This document shows positions 1 through 5,336 of a stretch of 5,336 bases of DNA, in pieces (the first letter of the stretch is position 1; each line of letters begins with the position of its first letter). The notes below the pieces were generated by a model. That model did no database searches. It had not been told where the DNA came from and was given only the letters and a program-made list of their open reading frames with translations. Source of the DNA: an archaeon RBG_16_50_20 (GTDB taxonomy: Archaea > Thermoproteota > Bathyarchaeia > 40CM-2-53-6); the NCBI GenBank assembly GCA_001768965.1, contig MEMY01000045.1, forward strand, positions 2,118-7,453. Direction: 5' to 3'. The translations under genes were made by a program, and so were the position numbers.

Positions 1-662
1 TACATCGCGGCGTAGATGTATCGACGTCGGGTCGTGACATAGCTCGTTTTCAGGATTCCGAATCTGACAAGAAGAACGAAGAAAACTGGCAAGGTAAAGG
101 AGAATCCTGTGGCTAGCGTCGTGATGAATACGAGGTTGTAGAAGTCCATCGCGTTTATGAACGGAACAGCCCCTGCAATACTGAAGAAGGGCACCATTGC
201 CCAGATCATAAACGGAGCAAGAATCTTGTAACCGAACGTTCCCCCAATCAGGAATAGGATGCTGAAGGACGCGATAAAGGGATAGATTGCTCGACGTTCT
301 TCTGGATATAGAGCGGGGTCAATATAGCGGAAGATCTCATATGCAATGACGGGAGCGCTTACAGCGACACCGAGAATGAACGATCCGATTAGGTAAATTT
401 CAAGTGGCGCGATGAGCTCGCCAGCTATTAATTGCACTCCAAGAGGCAACGTATCCTTTAGAACTTGGCGCAAAACAAGCGCAATCACCGGGTCATAGAA
501 TGCGAAAGGGTTTTTCGAGAACGAGGAATTGGCCGGAAATACCATGAAGAAAACAGTTGCTGCAACCAGGGAGTGGAGGACTACTCACAGTCGCTGGCTG
601 AGTTCCCCAACGTGGTCCCAAACCGTGCCGAGCGTTTCGCGTTTGGATTTCAAGTCACTCAA
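1..662 (-). CDS. tatC: Sec-independent protein translocase TatC, left-edge partial, with an in-frame TGA at codon 26
   Basis: TatC is the multi-span receptor of the twin-arginine translocase; it recognises RR signal peptides and recruits TatA to export folded proteins. Translating the minus strand from TTG 662 gives 220 codons to the window edge. Residues 14-25 carry the cytoplasmic N-terminal motif (VWDHVGELSQRL), followed by TGA (587-585) and then helix 1 (VVLHSLVAATVFFMVF, 27-42). Later landmarks are SAPVIAYEIFRYIDPALYPEERR-type sequence at 102-124, where E122 matches the essential E103 of E. coli TatC and Y113 matches F94, and a helix ending in LVRFG (198-202). The last helices lie outside the window. 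The start is placed at TTG 662 because GGTGG (674-670) sits 7 nt upstream and a TGA at 692-690 blocks any earlier start; TTG 653 is the alternative. The first ATG after the stop, at 545, falls inside helix 1 and would drop the recognition motif. E. coli E170 is replaced by T190. Family identity is secure; whether the gene is functional is not. Confidence 0.9.
585..587 (-). other. In-frame TGA stop interrupting tatC
   Basis: The codons read CGA CTG TGA GTA GTC, where related TatC proteins have a hydrophobic residue or arginine after the ELxxRL motif. A single C-to-T change from CGA (Arg), or a T-to-G change from TTA (Leu), would create it. The reading frame is continuous on both sides, so no frameshift is needed. 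No other stop occurs in the remaining 194 codons to the window edge. Confidence 0.9.
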
Positions 663-669
663 AACTGCT

Positions 670-674
670 CCACC
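670..674 (-). promoter_or_regulatory. Ribosome binding site of tatC
   Basis: GGTGG on the minus strand lies 7 nt before TTG 662 and resembles part of the archaeal Shine-Dalgarno sequence GGAGGTGAT. It supports TTG 662 as the tatC start and indicates internal initiation within a tat transcript, since the preceding gene ends only 27 nt upstream. Confidence 0.5.
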
Positions 675-689
675 AAGAGACAGGAAGCA

Positions 690-854
690 TCAGTGCTGCT
701 CCAGTCGCTGCCAGGTGACCTCTGTGGGTTTGCTTTTCCTGTACTCCCCTACAATCTTGCCGAGCGATCGCGCCGCTATCGTTACAATTTTGGGCTTAAC
801 AAGCAGGAGAATGATTACAGCTACGAGTAGAATCTCCCAAGCCTCGAGGGCCAA
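690..854 (-). CDS. Small second TatA/TatB-like subunit (54 aa)
   Basis: The ORF starts at TTG 854 directly after an in-frame TAG (857-855) and ends in TGA (692-690). The product begins MALEAWEILLVAV. It has the TatA/TatB plan: a short N-terminus with an acidic residue (E4 or E7), one hydrophobic span (about 6-19), a hinge, and a charged amphipathic helix (about 22-42, containing AARSLGKIVGEYRKSK). The usual F-G-P hinge is V-K-P here (V19-K20-P21), so proline is kept but glycine is lost. It has almost no C-terminal tail, unlike the 96-aa TatA just upstream. It sits between tatA (33 nt gap) and tatC (27 nt gap) on the same strand, which strongly supports a Tat role. It probably forms part of the receptor or pore with TatC, perhaps in the TatB role, but TatA and TatB cannot be told apart from sequence alone. 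No clear ribosome binding site is visible. Its small size makes it easy for automatic annotation to miss. Confidence 0.75.
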   Translation of the reverse strand: MALEAWEILLVAVIILLLVKPKIVTIAARSLGKIVGEYRKSKPTEVTWQRLEQH

Positions 855-887
855 CTAGATCTTCTCTAACCGTGCCCTTTTAGTGGG

Positions 888-1178
888 TTACTTCTTTGTT
901 GACTTTTCCGCGATTTCTTTTGCTATTTCTTCCTTGGTCTTACCCTCAGTGCTGATTCCCAGTTCTCTTGCGGCAACGATCAGCGGATCTGTCGCGGCCT
1001 GACTTGTGGTCCCGGTTGCCGTGGTAGCTGTTGTTGTAGCTTCCTTGGCTGCCTTCTCGAACTCTTTCTTTGCGAGTCCTATTGATTTCGCCAGTTCGGG
1101 TAGCTTCTGTGGTCCCCAGAGAAATACTACGACGAGGATTCCGATGACGATGAGCCACTCATATCCGACTACAGCCAA
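888..1178 (-). CDS. tatA: Twin-arginine translocase subunit TatA
   Basis: TatA subunits oligomerise around TatC to let folded proteins with RR signal peptides cross the membrane. The 96-aa product shows the family plan: a polar residue (E7) at the start of the span, like Q8 of E. coli TatA; a hydrophobic helix (8-21); the hinge WGPQKLPEL (21-29), where W replaces the usual F; and an amphipathic Lys/Glu/Ala-rich helix to about residue 47. A Thr/Ala-rich linker (48-63) leads to a C-terminal module DPLIVAARELGIS..GKTKEEIAKEI (64-89). The start is TTG 1178; an in-frame TGA lies three codons upstream and no ATG or GTG is available before the helix. There is no good ribosome binding site, but a TATA-like box at 1211-1218 predicts a leader of roughly 10 nt. 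It is the first gene of the tat cluster, followed by the 54-aa TatA/B-like gene and tatC. Confidence 0.93.
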   Translation of the reverse strand: MAVVGYEWLIVIGILVVVFLWGPQKLPELAKSIGLAKKEFEKAAKEATTTATTATGTTSQAATDPLIVAARELGISTEGKTKEEIAKEIAEKSTKK

Positions 1179-1210
1179 GGATTTTCACATCAAAAGTATC
1201 CTCGTCTTTT

Positions 1211-1218
1211 GATATAAG
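1211..1218 (-). promoter_or_regulatory. TATA-like promoter of the tat cluster
   Basis: On the minus strand CTTATATC is centred about 36 nt before the tatA TTG. Archaeal transcription starts about 25 nt downstream of the box, which gives a leader of roughly 10 nt. A second A/T-rich box, TTTATA (1249-1244), lies farther upstream and would give a longer leader. The 139-nt gap after mgtA otherwise holds nothing I can identify. Confidence 0.5.
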
Positions 1219-1317
1219 AATGCTGACCCTGAAATCCAGTGTCTATAAATCGACCGCTGCGAACACATTTAAGCGCCTAAGGTTTGGCACGAGGGCGAAC
1301 TTGCATGGGCGTACCTC

Positions 1318-3900
1318 TCATGGGATTTGTTGAAGAGAGGTGAGTTGGCCTGTGCGTCTGTCTAGCCACTTGTAGAACCATCTCTTGAGGAACTCTGCTA
1401 AACCAAGGTATGTTCCTATGAAGGCGAGCAATATCGCCAGAAAACTTGCTGGCGGCCTCACAAAACCGAAGAATCCTCCCAAGCCCGTGAAGGGCAAAAT
1501 CAGGGCGAAGACAACGACGCTCAACGCTCCTAGCAGGAGATATGTGCTCGGTTTGCTCTTATAGAAAGGTGTTTTTCGCGTTCTAATGACGAAAATTACG
1601 AGGGTCTGAGTACTGAGCGACTCTAGGAACCATGCGGTTTGAAACAGTGGTTCACTTGCATGAAATATAGCTATCATCACGAAGAATGTTAGGAAATCGA
1701 ATAGTGAGCTTATCGGCCCGAAGAAGACCATGAATTCTCTGACGAATGATATGTCCCATCTCCTCGGTTTCTCAATATACTCACGATCAACATTATCGGT
1801 CGGAATGGCAAGTTCGGACAGATCGTAGAGTAGATTATTCAACAGGATCTGTCCAGGAAGCATCGGCAAGAACGGCAGGAACAGGGACGCGCCGGCCGCA
1901 CTGAACATATTTCCGAAATTCGAACTCGTCCCCATCATTACATACTTCATCGTATTGCCGAATGTCTTCCGCCCTTCGAGAACTCCCTGCTGGAGCACCG
2001 TCAAGTCTTTGTGCAGAAGAATGATGTCTGCCGATTCCTTCGCGACATCGACCGCGTTATTTACCGAGATTCCGACATCCGATGTCCTCAATGAAGCTGC
2101 ATCGTTAATTCCGTCCCCGAGATAACCCACAACGTGACCATTGTTTCTCAACGCATTCATTATGCGGTCTTTCTGGCCTGGAGTAACGCGAGCGAAAATG
2201 TTAGTCTCCTCAACCACCCTGGCTAGGGCATCATCAGTCATCTGTGAGATCTCAGGTCCAAGAACAACTCCTTTAATTTCGAACCCTAGTTGCTCACAAA
2301 CCTGTCTCGTTACTAACTCGTTGTCGCCGGTCAGAATTTTGAGGTCCACGTGGGACTGCTTCAGCAAAGCAATAGATTTCCTTGCAGTCTTCTTTGGAGG
2401 GTCCATGAAGACCACTAAGCCAAGAAATGTCATGTCCGTCTCGTCTTTCGCAGAGTAGACCAGTTTATCTTCCCTGAGCTTTTTGTATGCAACACCAAGC
2501 ACGCGGTATCCTTCAGAACTGAAGTCGCGATACTTCTTTTCGATCTTCTTCTGCATCTGCTCTGTCAGATCAAAGATTGCGCCAGCAAGCTCGCAATACG
2601 AGCATACTCTGAGTATCTCCTCAGGAGCGCCTTTCGAGGTGAGGAATCGTTGTCCCTCACGTTCGACAACAATGGAAACCCGTTTTCTAGTAAAATCGAA
2701 TGGGACCTCGTCAATCTTCTTGTAGGGGTTCGTGTCGACGTCCATATGTCTGAGAATCGCGTCGTCAAGGGGGCTCTTCAGCCCCGTCTGATAATGACTG
2801 TTCAAGAACGAATAAAGAAAAACCTTCTCATCTCGGTTTCCTTCCAGATCCACATGGAGCACGAGTGTAATTCTGTTTTCCGTCAGTGTCCCGGTCTTGT
2901 CTGTGCATAGCACGTTCATACTCCCGAAGTTTTGGATCGATGCCAGACGTTTCACTATGACCCCTTTGCTTGACATCGCGATCGCTCCCTTCGACAGGTT
3001 GACCGAAACGATCATGGGGAGAAGTTCTGGGGTGACGCCCACAGCCAGAGCCACAGAAAAGAGCAACGACTCAAGTACGCCTCGTCTGTAGAGTGCGTTC
3101 ACGAAAAACACTAGAATCACAAGCAGAAAAGTGACCTGCATTATGAGATAACCAAACTTTCTAAGGCCTCTCTCAAATTCGGTCTCGGGCACTCTTGCGA
3201 CAAGTTTCTTCGCAATCTTCCCATACTCAGTCAGGTTACCCGTTCTCACTACGACGGCAGATGCAGTGCCACTCACAACCGATGTTCCAAGAAAGATGCA
3301 ATCATTACGTTCAGTAATTGCCCCGGATCTATTGTTCGGCGGCGTTGTGGATTTCTCCGCCGGATAGGATTCGCCGGTAAGCGCGGATTGGTCTACGAAG
3401 AAGTCCTTGGCATTGATGATTTTCGAATCCGCAGGGACTATGTCACCTGCCGCAAGCTGAATCACATCACCCGGAACAATGTCGGAAATCTGAACTTCAA
3501 CTTTGGCGCCGTTTCGGAGAACAGTTGCAGTAGTGCGAACTTTCTTCCCGAGAATCTCTGCTGCTTTCTCAGCTTTGGATTCCTGATAGAAGCCAAGAAT
3601 TACGCTCATGATTACAACAGTGAATATGATGGTCGCGTTTGTAAGCTCTCGGAAGAAAATTGTGACAAATCCGGCCATAACTAATATGATTACTAGTGGG
3701 CTTTTGAAATAGGACAGAAACTTCGCGGCGGCGGTGCGTTTCTTTCTTTTGACAAGCACATTCTGACCATAGACTTCTAGGCGGGCGCGGGCCTCCTTGG
3801 AAGAGAGGCCGGAGTCGGTGGTGCTTAGGACGTCGAGTAGCTGGTCAACGGGCAGATCTACAAGTTCTGCATTCGATGTTTCTGATGGAGGCGTTGTCAA
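1318..3900 (-). CDS. mgtA: Magnesium-translocating P-type ATPase (P3B, MgtA/MgtB type)
   Basis: This membrane ATPase should import Mg2+ into the cytoplasm, coupled to ATP hydrolysis through an aspartyl-phosphate intermediate. In order, the 860-aa product shows an N-terminal cation-ATPase segment (about 15-50), helices M1-M2 (62-104), the actuator motif TGES (175-178), M3-M4 with TPELLP (290-295), the phosphorylation motif DKTGTLT with D334, the nucleotide-binding motif KGAPE (423-427), TGDN (524-527) and GDGIND (595-600), then the C-terminal helices. The stretch NNLLYDLSELAIPTDNVD (688-705) and FFGPISSLFD just after it closely match MgtA/MgtB rather than Ca2+ or Na+/K+ pumps; E. coli MgtA has NLLYDVSQVAIPFDNVD there. 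Length is slightly below the roughly 900 aa of E. coli MgtA, and all catalytic motifs are intact. The start is TTG 3900: an in-frame TAG lies seven codons upstream and the next usable start (GTG for V48) would remove the N-terminal segment. It ends in a normal TGA after a charged tail. A TATA-like box precedes it; no M-box-like leader fits in the short upstream region. Selectivity for Mg2+ over other divalent ions is inferred from family. Confidence 0.93.
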   Translation of the reverse strand: MTTPPSETSNAELVDLPVDQLLDVLSTTDSGLSSKEARARLEVYGQNVLVKRKKRTAAAKFLSYFKSPLVIILVMAGFVTIFFRELTNATIIFTVVIMSVILGFYQESKAEKAAEILGKKVRTTATVLRNGAKVEVQISDIVPGDVIQLAAGDIVPADSKIINAKDFFVDQSALTGESYPAEKSTTPPNNRSGAITERNDCIFLGTSVVSGTASAVVVRTGNLTEYGKIAKKLVARVPETEFERGLRKFGYLIMQVTFLLVILVFFVNALYRRGVLESLLFSVALAVGVTPELLPMIVSVNLSKGAIAMSSKGVIVKRLASIQNFGSMNVLCTDKTGTLTENRITLVLHVDLEGNRDEKVFLYSFLNSHYQTGLKSPLDDAILRHMDVDTNPYKKIDEVPFDFTRKRVSIVVEREGQRFLTSKGAPEEILRVCSYCELAGAIFDLTEQMQKKIEKKYRDFSSEGYRVLGVAYKKLREDKLVYSAKDETDMTFLGLVVFMDPPKKTARKSIALLKQSHVDLKILTGDNELVTRQVCEQLGFEIKGVVLGPEISQMTDDALARVVEETNIFARVTPGQKDRIMNALRNNGHVVGYLGDGINDAASLRTSDVGISVNNAVDVAKESADIILLHKDLTVLQQGVLEGRKTFGNTMKYVMMGTSSNFGNMFSAAGASLFLPFLPMLPGQILLNNLLYDLSELAIPTDNVDREYIEKPRRWDISFVREFMVFFGPISSLFDFLTFFVMIAIFHASEPLFQTAWFLESLSTQTLVIFVIRTRKTPFYKSKPSTYLLLGALSVVVFALILPFTGLGGFFGFVRPPASFLAILLAFIGTYLGLAEFLKRWFYKWLDRRTGQLTSLQQIP

Positions 3901-3935
3901 CGTTGCCCGGCCATACGCCTAGCCCCGCTCCAACT

Positions 3936-3945
3936 CCAATAAAAG
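3936..3945 (-). promoter_or_regulatory. TATA-like promoter of mgtA
   Basis: CTTTTATTGG on the minus strand is centred about 41 nt before the mgtA TTG, predicting transcription start near 3915 and a leader of about 15 nt. This suggests mgtA is transcribed separately from the flippase-like gene 112 nt upstream. Confidence 0.45.
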
Positions 3946-3984
3946 TGCCTCGTCCAAGTTCAACCGTGCCTGCCCTATCTTCTG

Positions 3985-3993
3985 CAAAAAGAA
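3985..3993 (-). terminator. Possible U-tract terminator after the flippase-like gene
   Basis: The minus strand reads TTCTTTTTG about 20-28 nt past the TAG stop at 4013. Archaeal RNA polymerase can terminate at oligo-U tracts without a hairpin, and the tract lies before the mgtA promoter. It is short, so this is a weak call. Confidence 0.3.
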
Positions 3994-4012
3994 TTTGGTT
4001 GATCGAGTTCGT

Positions 4013-5065
4013 CTACGAACGAACCGATGACACACGACCACTTAGCAGCCTAAACCCGTAATGATACGCTGCCAGACCGGTTATTGGAAGGTCAAGCCAG
4101 AATGTGATTATGCGCATTAGAAGAGCTGCCGAAGCCGCCACGGCCACAGGAACTGCAAAAAGAGAAAGAGACGCCGTGACAGCTGCCTCGTAAATCCCCA
4201 ACATTCCCGGAACTGCGATCGGAGTCATCTGAATCATCTTTCCAATGGCCATGCTGATGATTACAGCCCACAAAGACACACTAGCACCTAGGGAGCCAAG
4301 GACGACCCAAAGGATCAGCACCGAGCAGCCCCAATCACCCAAGCTGGCCGCAAACGACATGGCGATAGCGATTCTTGATGCCAGCATCTTGCGGAAACCC
4401 GTGTAATACTCGCCTACAAATTGGTCCGCTTTACCTTCGGTTTTCGCTTCTTTCTGAACAATTTTGATCAGCGGCTGGATCAACTTCAAGACGCGGTCCA
4501 AGACTGTTCGAACACGCTTAGGGTTCAACGAAAGGTAAAGTAGAACCACAAGCCCTGCGATTGCAACAATCGGCAGCACAGATAACTCCACAATTGCTGA
4601 TGATGCAATCTTGCCACCAGTGATCAAGGCCAGCATAGCGATTGCTGTGCTTGCCAAGAAGCCAATTATGTAGAGGATTCGGTGCAGTATGACTGTGGCT
4701 GTGGACTCACCCAGTTTCATCCCAGACTCCTTCGCTCCGAGAAGGACTCGCATAGCTTCGAGAAAGACACCGCTTGGCATTGTGTAGCTTGCGAAAATGC
4801 TGGCAAAGGTAATGCCTTGACAGGTTAGAAAGGGAATCCTATGTCCTGTCGCACGTATGAGCAAGAACCATGCCGACGCATAGAAGATGAATCCAAGAAG
4901 CTGAATTGCAGTCATAAGGACTATGACGACCAAGTCGACCTGGAGCAGCACCTTCCCCAGTTCGTTGATCCCGACGAAATAGATGAACGCCGCAAGTGCC
5001 GCTACCCCGAGGACTAGGCTACCTACCCGACCGACGTTTCTTCTGTTTATGTGCGCCTCCTCCAA
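4013..5065 (-). CDS. Flippase-like integral membrane protein (AglD / MprF N-terminal domain family, UPF0104)
   Basis: The 350-aa product has about eight hydrophobic spans and the two conserved blocks of the lysylphosphatidylglycerol synthase transmembrane (flippase-like) family. The first is MPSGVFLEAMRVLLGAKESG (96-115), followed by a helix with HRILY (128-132). The second is TPIAVPGMLGIYEAAV (281-296), followed by a helix with LLMRI (315-319). A charged loop (about 181-228) separates two membrane halves. There is no soluble aminoacyl-transfer domain, so it is not a full MprF synthase. Archaeal members include AglD, tied to lipid-linked sugar transfer in N-glycosylation, and others are presumed lipid or polyprenyl-linked substrate flippases; the substrate here cannot be read from sequence. 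The start is TTG 5065, the only standard start after an in-frame TGA at 5128-5126. Its codons 1-4 contain an unusual GGAGGAGG run. It is divergent from the succinate dehydrogenase gene and lies 112 nt upstream of mgtA. Confidence 0.85.
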   Translation of the reverse strand: MEEAHINRRNVGRVGSLVLGVAALAAFIYFVGINELGKVLLQVDLVVIVLMTAIQLLGFIFYASAWFLLIRATGHRIPFLTCQGITFASIFASYTMPSGVFLEAMRVLLGAKESGMKLGESTATVILHRILYIIGFLASTAIAMLALITGGKIASSAIVELSVLPIVAIAGLVVLLYLSLNPKRVRTVLDRVLKLIQPLIKIVQKEAKTEGKADQFVGEYYTGFRKMLASRIAIAMSFAASLGDWGCSVLILWVVLGSLGASVSLWAVIISMAIGKMIQMTPIAVPGMLGIYEAAVTASLSLFAVPVAVAASAALLMRIITFWLDLPITGLAAYHYGFRLLSGRVSSVRS

Positions 5066-5103
5066 ACTGCGTGGCCTTGCATGACGATAGCCCAGGCTTT
5101 TGT

Positions 5104-5114
5104 GATTTCTAAGT
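5104..5114 (-). promoter_or_regulatory. Candidate weak promoter of the flippase-like gene
   Basis: An A/T-rich stretch reading CTTAGAAAT on the minus strand is centred about 43 nt before the TTG start, the same spacing as for tatA and mgtA. It is a poor TATA match. The better box at 5142-5151 is the alternative and would give a leader of about 55 nt. Confidence 0.25.
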
Positions 5115-5141
5115 TTCGAGTCTCTTCAGTTCATCTTCACG

Positions 5142-5151
5142 CTTATATTGA
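5142..5151 (+). promoter_or_regulatory. TATA-like box in the divergent intergenic region, probably for sdhA
   Basis: CTTATATTG on the plus strand is near-symmetrical and reads CAATATAAG on the minus strand, so it could serve either direction. Rightward, transcription would start near 5171, about 9 nt before ATG 5180. Leftward, it would start near 5120. Confidence 0.45.
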
Positions 5152-5179
5152 TGGAATGTCGCGCATGGCGAACTGTACA

Positions 5180-5336
5180 ATGGATGCGAGGTCAATCTGC
5201 GTGACCGAAGTTCTCTCGTACGATGTTGCGATAGTCGGTTCCGGAATTGCCGGGCTGCGGGCGGCAATAGAGGCCGCGCGAGTGTCGAAGGGGAAGTGCA
5301 GCATAGCAGTAATCACAAAGGTTCAAGCTATGAGAT
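5180..5336 (+). CDS. sdhA: Succinate dehydrogenase/fumarate reductase flavoprotein subunit, N-terminal fragment cut by the window edge
   Basis: The flavoprotein subunit of complex II oxidises succinate to fumarate (or the reverse) using covalently bound FAD, feeding electrons to the iron-sulfur subunit. Visible here is the N-terminal Rossmann dinucleotide-binding fold: YDVAIVGSGIAGLRAAIEAA, with the GxGxxG motif (GSGIAG), followed by a basic turn and a second strand IAVITKVQAMR. Complex II flavoproteins typically continue from there into a conserved RSHS-type sequence, which would fall just outside. Start choice is open. In-frame ATGs lie at 5156, 5165 and 5180, and GTG lies at 5201. ATG 5180 fits the TATA box at 5142-5151. 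GTG 5201 has GAGGT (5188-5192) 8 nt upstream and gives the N-terminus MTEVLSYDV, closest in length to relatives. Other FAD oxidoreductases such as L-aspartate oxidase share the fold, but the AAIEAAR and TKVQAMR segments favour SdhA/FrdA. Confidence 0.8.
   Translation, partial: MDARSICVTEVLSYDVAIVGSGIAGLRAAIEAARVSKGKCSIAVITKVQAMR

Noticed and set aside
585..587. Selenocysteine or general UGA-to-sense recoding as explanation of the tatC TGA
   Set aside because: mgtA and the TatA/B-like gene end at TGA at natural C-termini, the position is not a Cys or Sec site in TatC, and no selenocysteine insertion hairpin was recognised in the visible sequence.
465..858. Two overlapping plus-strand ORFs of 121 and 109 aa
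   Set aside because: They lie antisense to tatC and the TatA/B-like gene, whose minus-strand translations match a known family and gene order. The plus-strand products show no recognisable domain.
946..1212. Alternative 70-aa minus and 68-aa plus ORFs over tatA
   Set aside because: The tatA frame carries the helix-hinge-amphipathic helix plan. The others are low-complexity shadows of the same sequence.
1261..1317. Imperfect inverted repeat just past the mgtA stop (CGCC and GGCG arms) as a terminator hairpin
   Set aside because: The arms are only 4-5 bases with a long loop and no following T tract on the minus strand, so it is not convincing.
2141..3684. Several plus-strand ORFs of 64-105 aa and a 67-aa minus-strand ORF within the ATPase gene
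   Set aside because: All sit inside the mgtA reading frame, which has every P-type ATPase motif. They are frame shadows with no ribosome sites or domain features.
3876..4061. Plus-strand 61-aa Pro/Ser/Thr-rich ORF spanning the mgtA-flippase gap
   Set aside because: It is antisense to both flanking coding ends and to the predicted mgtA promoter, and its Pro-rich composition simply mirrors the Gly-rich opposite strand.

Overview
The window looks archaeal. Leftward genes are preceded by TATA-like boxes about 36-43 nt upstream of their start codons, which implies very short leaders. All five leftward genes appear to start with TTG. The Tat proteins and the first residues of the succinate dehydrogenase flavoprotein resemble archaeal, probably TACK/Nitrososphaerota-type, sequences. 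That placement rests on family knowledge and general appearance, not on a search.

Layout, in order of leftward transcription (minus strand): a 350-aa integral membrane protein of the AglD/MprF-type flippase-like family (5065-4013); an 860-aa P-type ATPase of the MgtA/MgtB magnesium-import group (3900-1318); TatA (1178-888); a 54-aa second TatA/TatB-like protein (854-690); and TatC (from 662, running off the left edge at base 1). Rightward from about 5180, the N-terminus of a succinate dehydrogenase/fumarate reductase flavoprotein runs off the right edge. A compact divergent promoter region lies between it and the flippase-like gene.

The three left-hand genes form a tight Tat export cluster (gaps of 33 and 27 nt) that would supply a complete twin-arginine translocase: two small single-span subunits plus the multi-span receptor TatC. 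The striking anomaly is an in-frame TGA at TatC codon 26, inside the conserved N-terminal motif just before the first membrane helix. The following 194 codons read as a normal TatC. TGA ends mgtA and the small Tat gene normally, so general recoding is unlikely. A nonsense mutation, a sequencing error or local readthrough remain possible. The Mg2+ ATPase and the flippase-like protein have no obvious functional tie to Tat beyond all being membrane proteins, and each of the two appears to have its own promoter. No RNA genes, CRISPR arrays, insertion sequences or long repeats were seen, and no gene-free stretch exceeds 300 bases.
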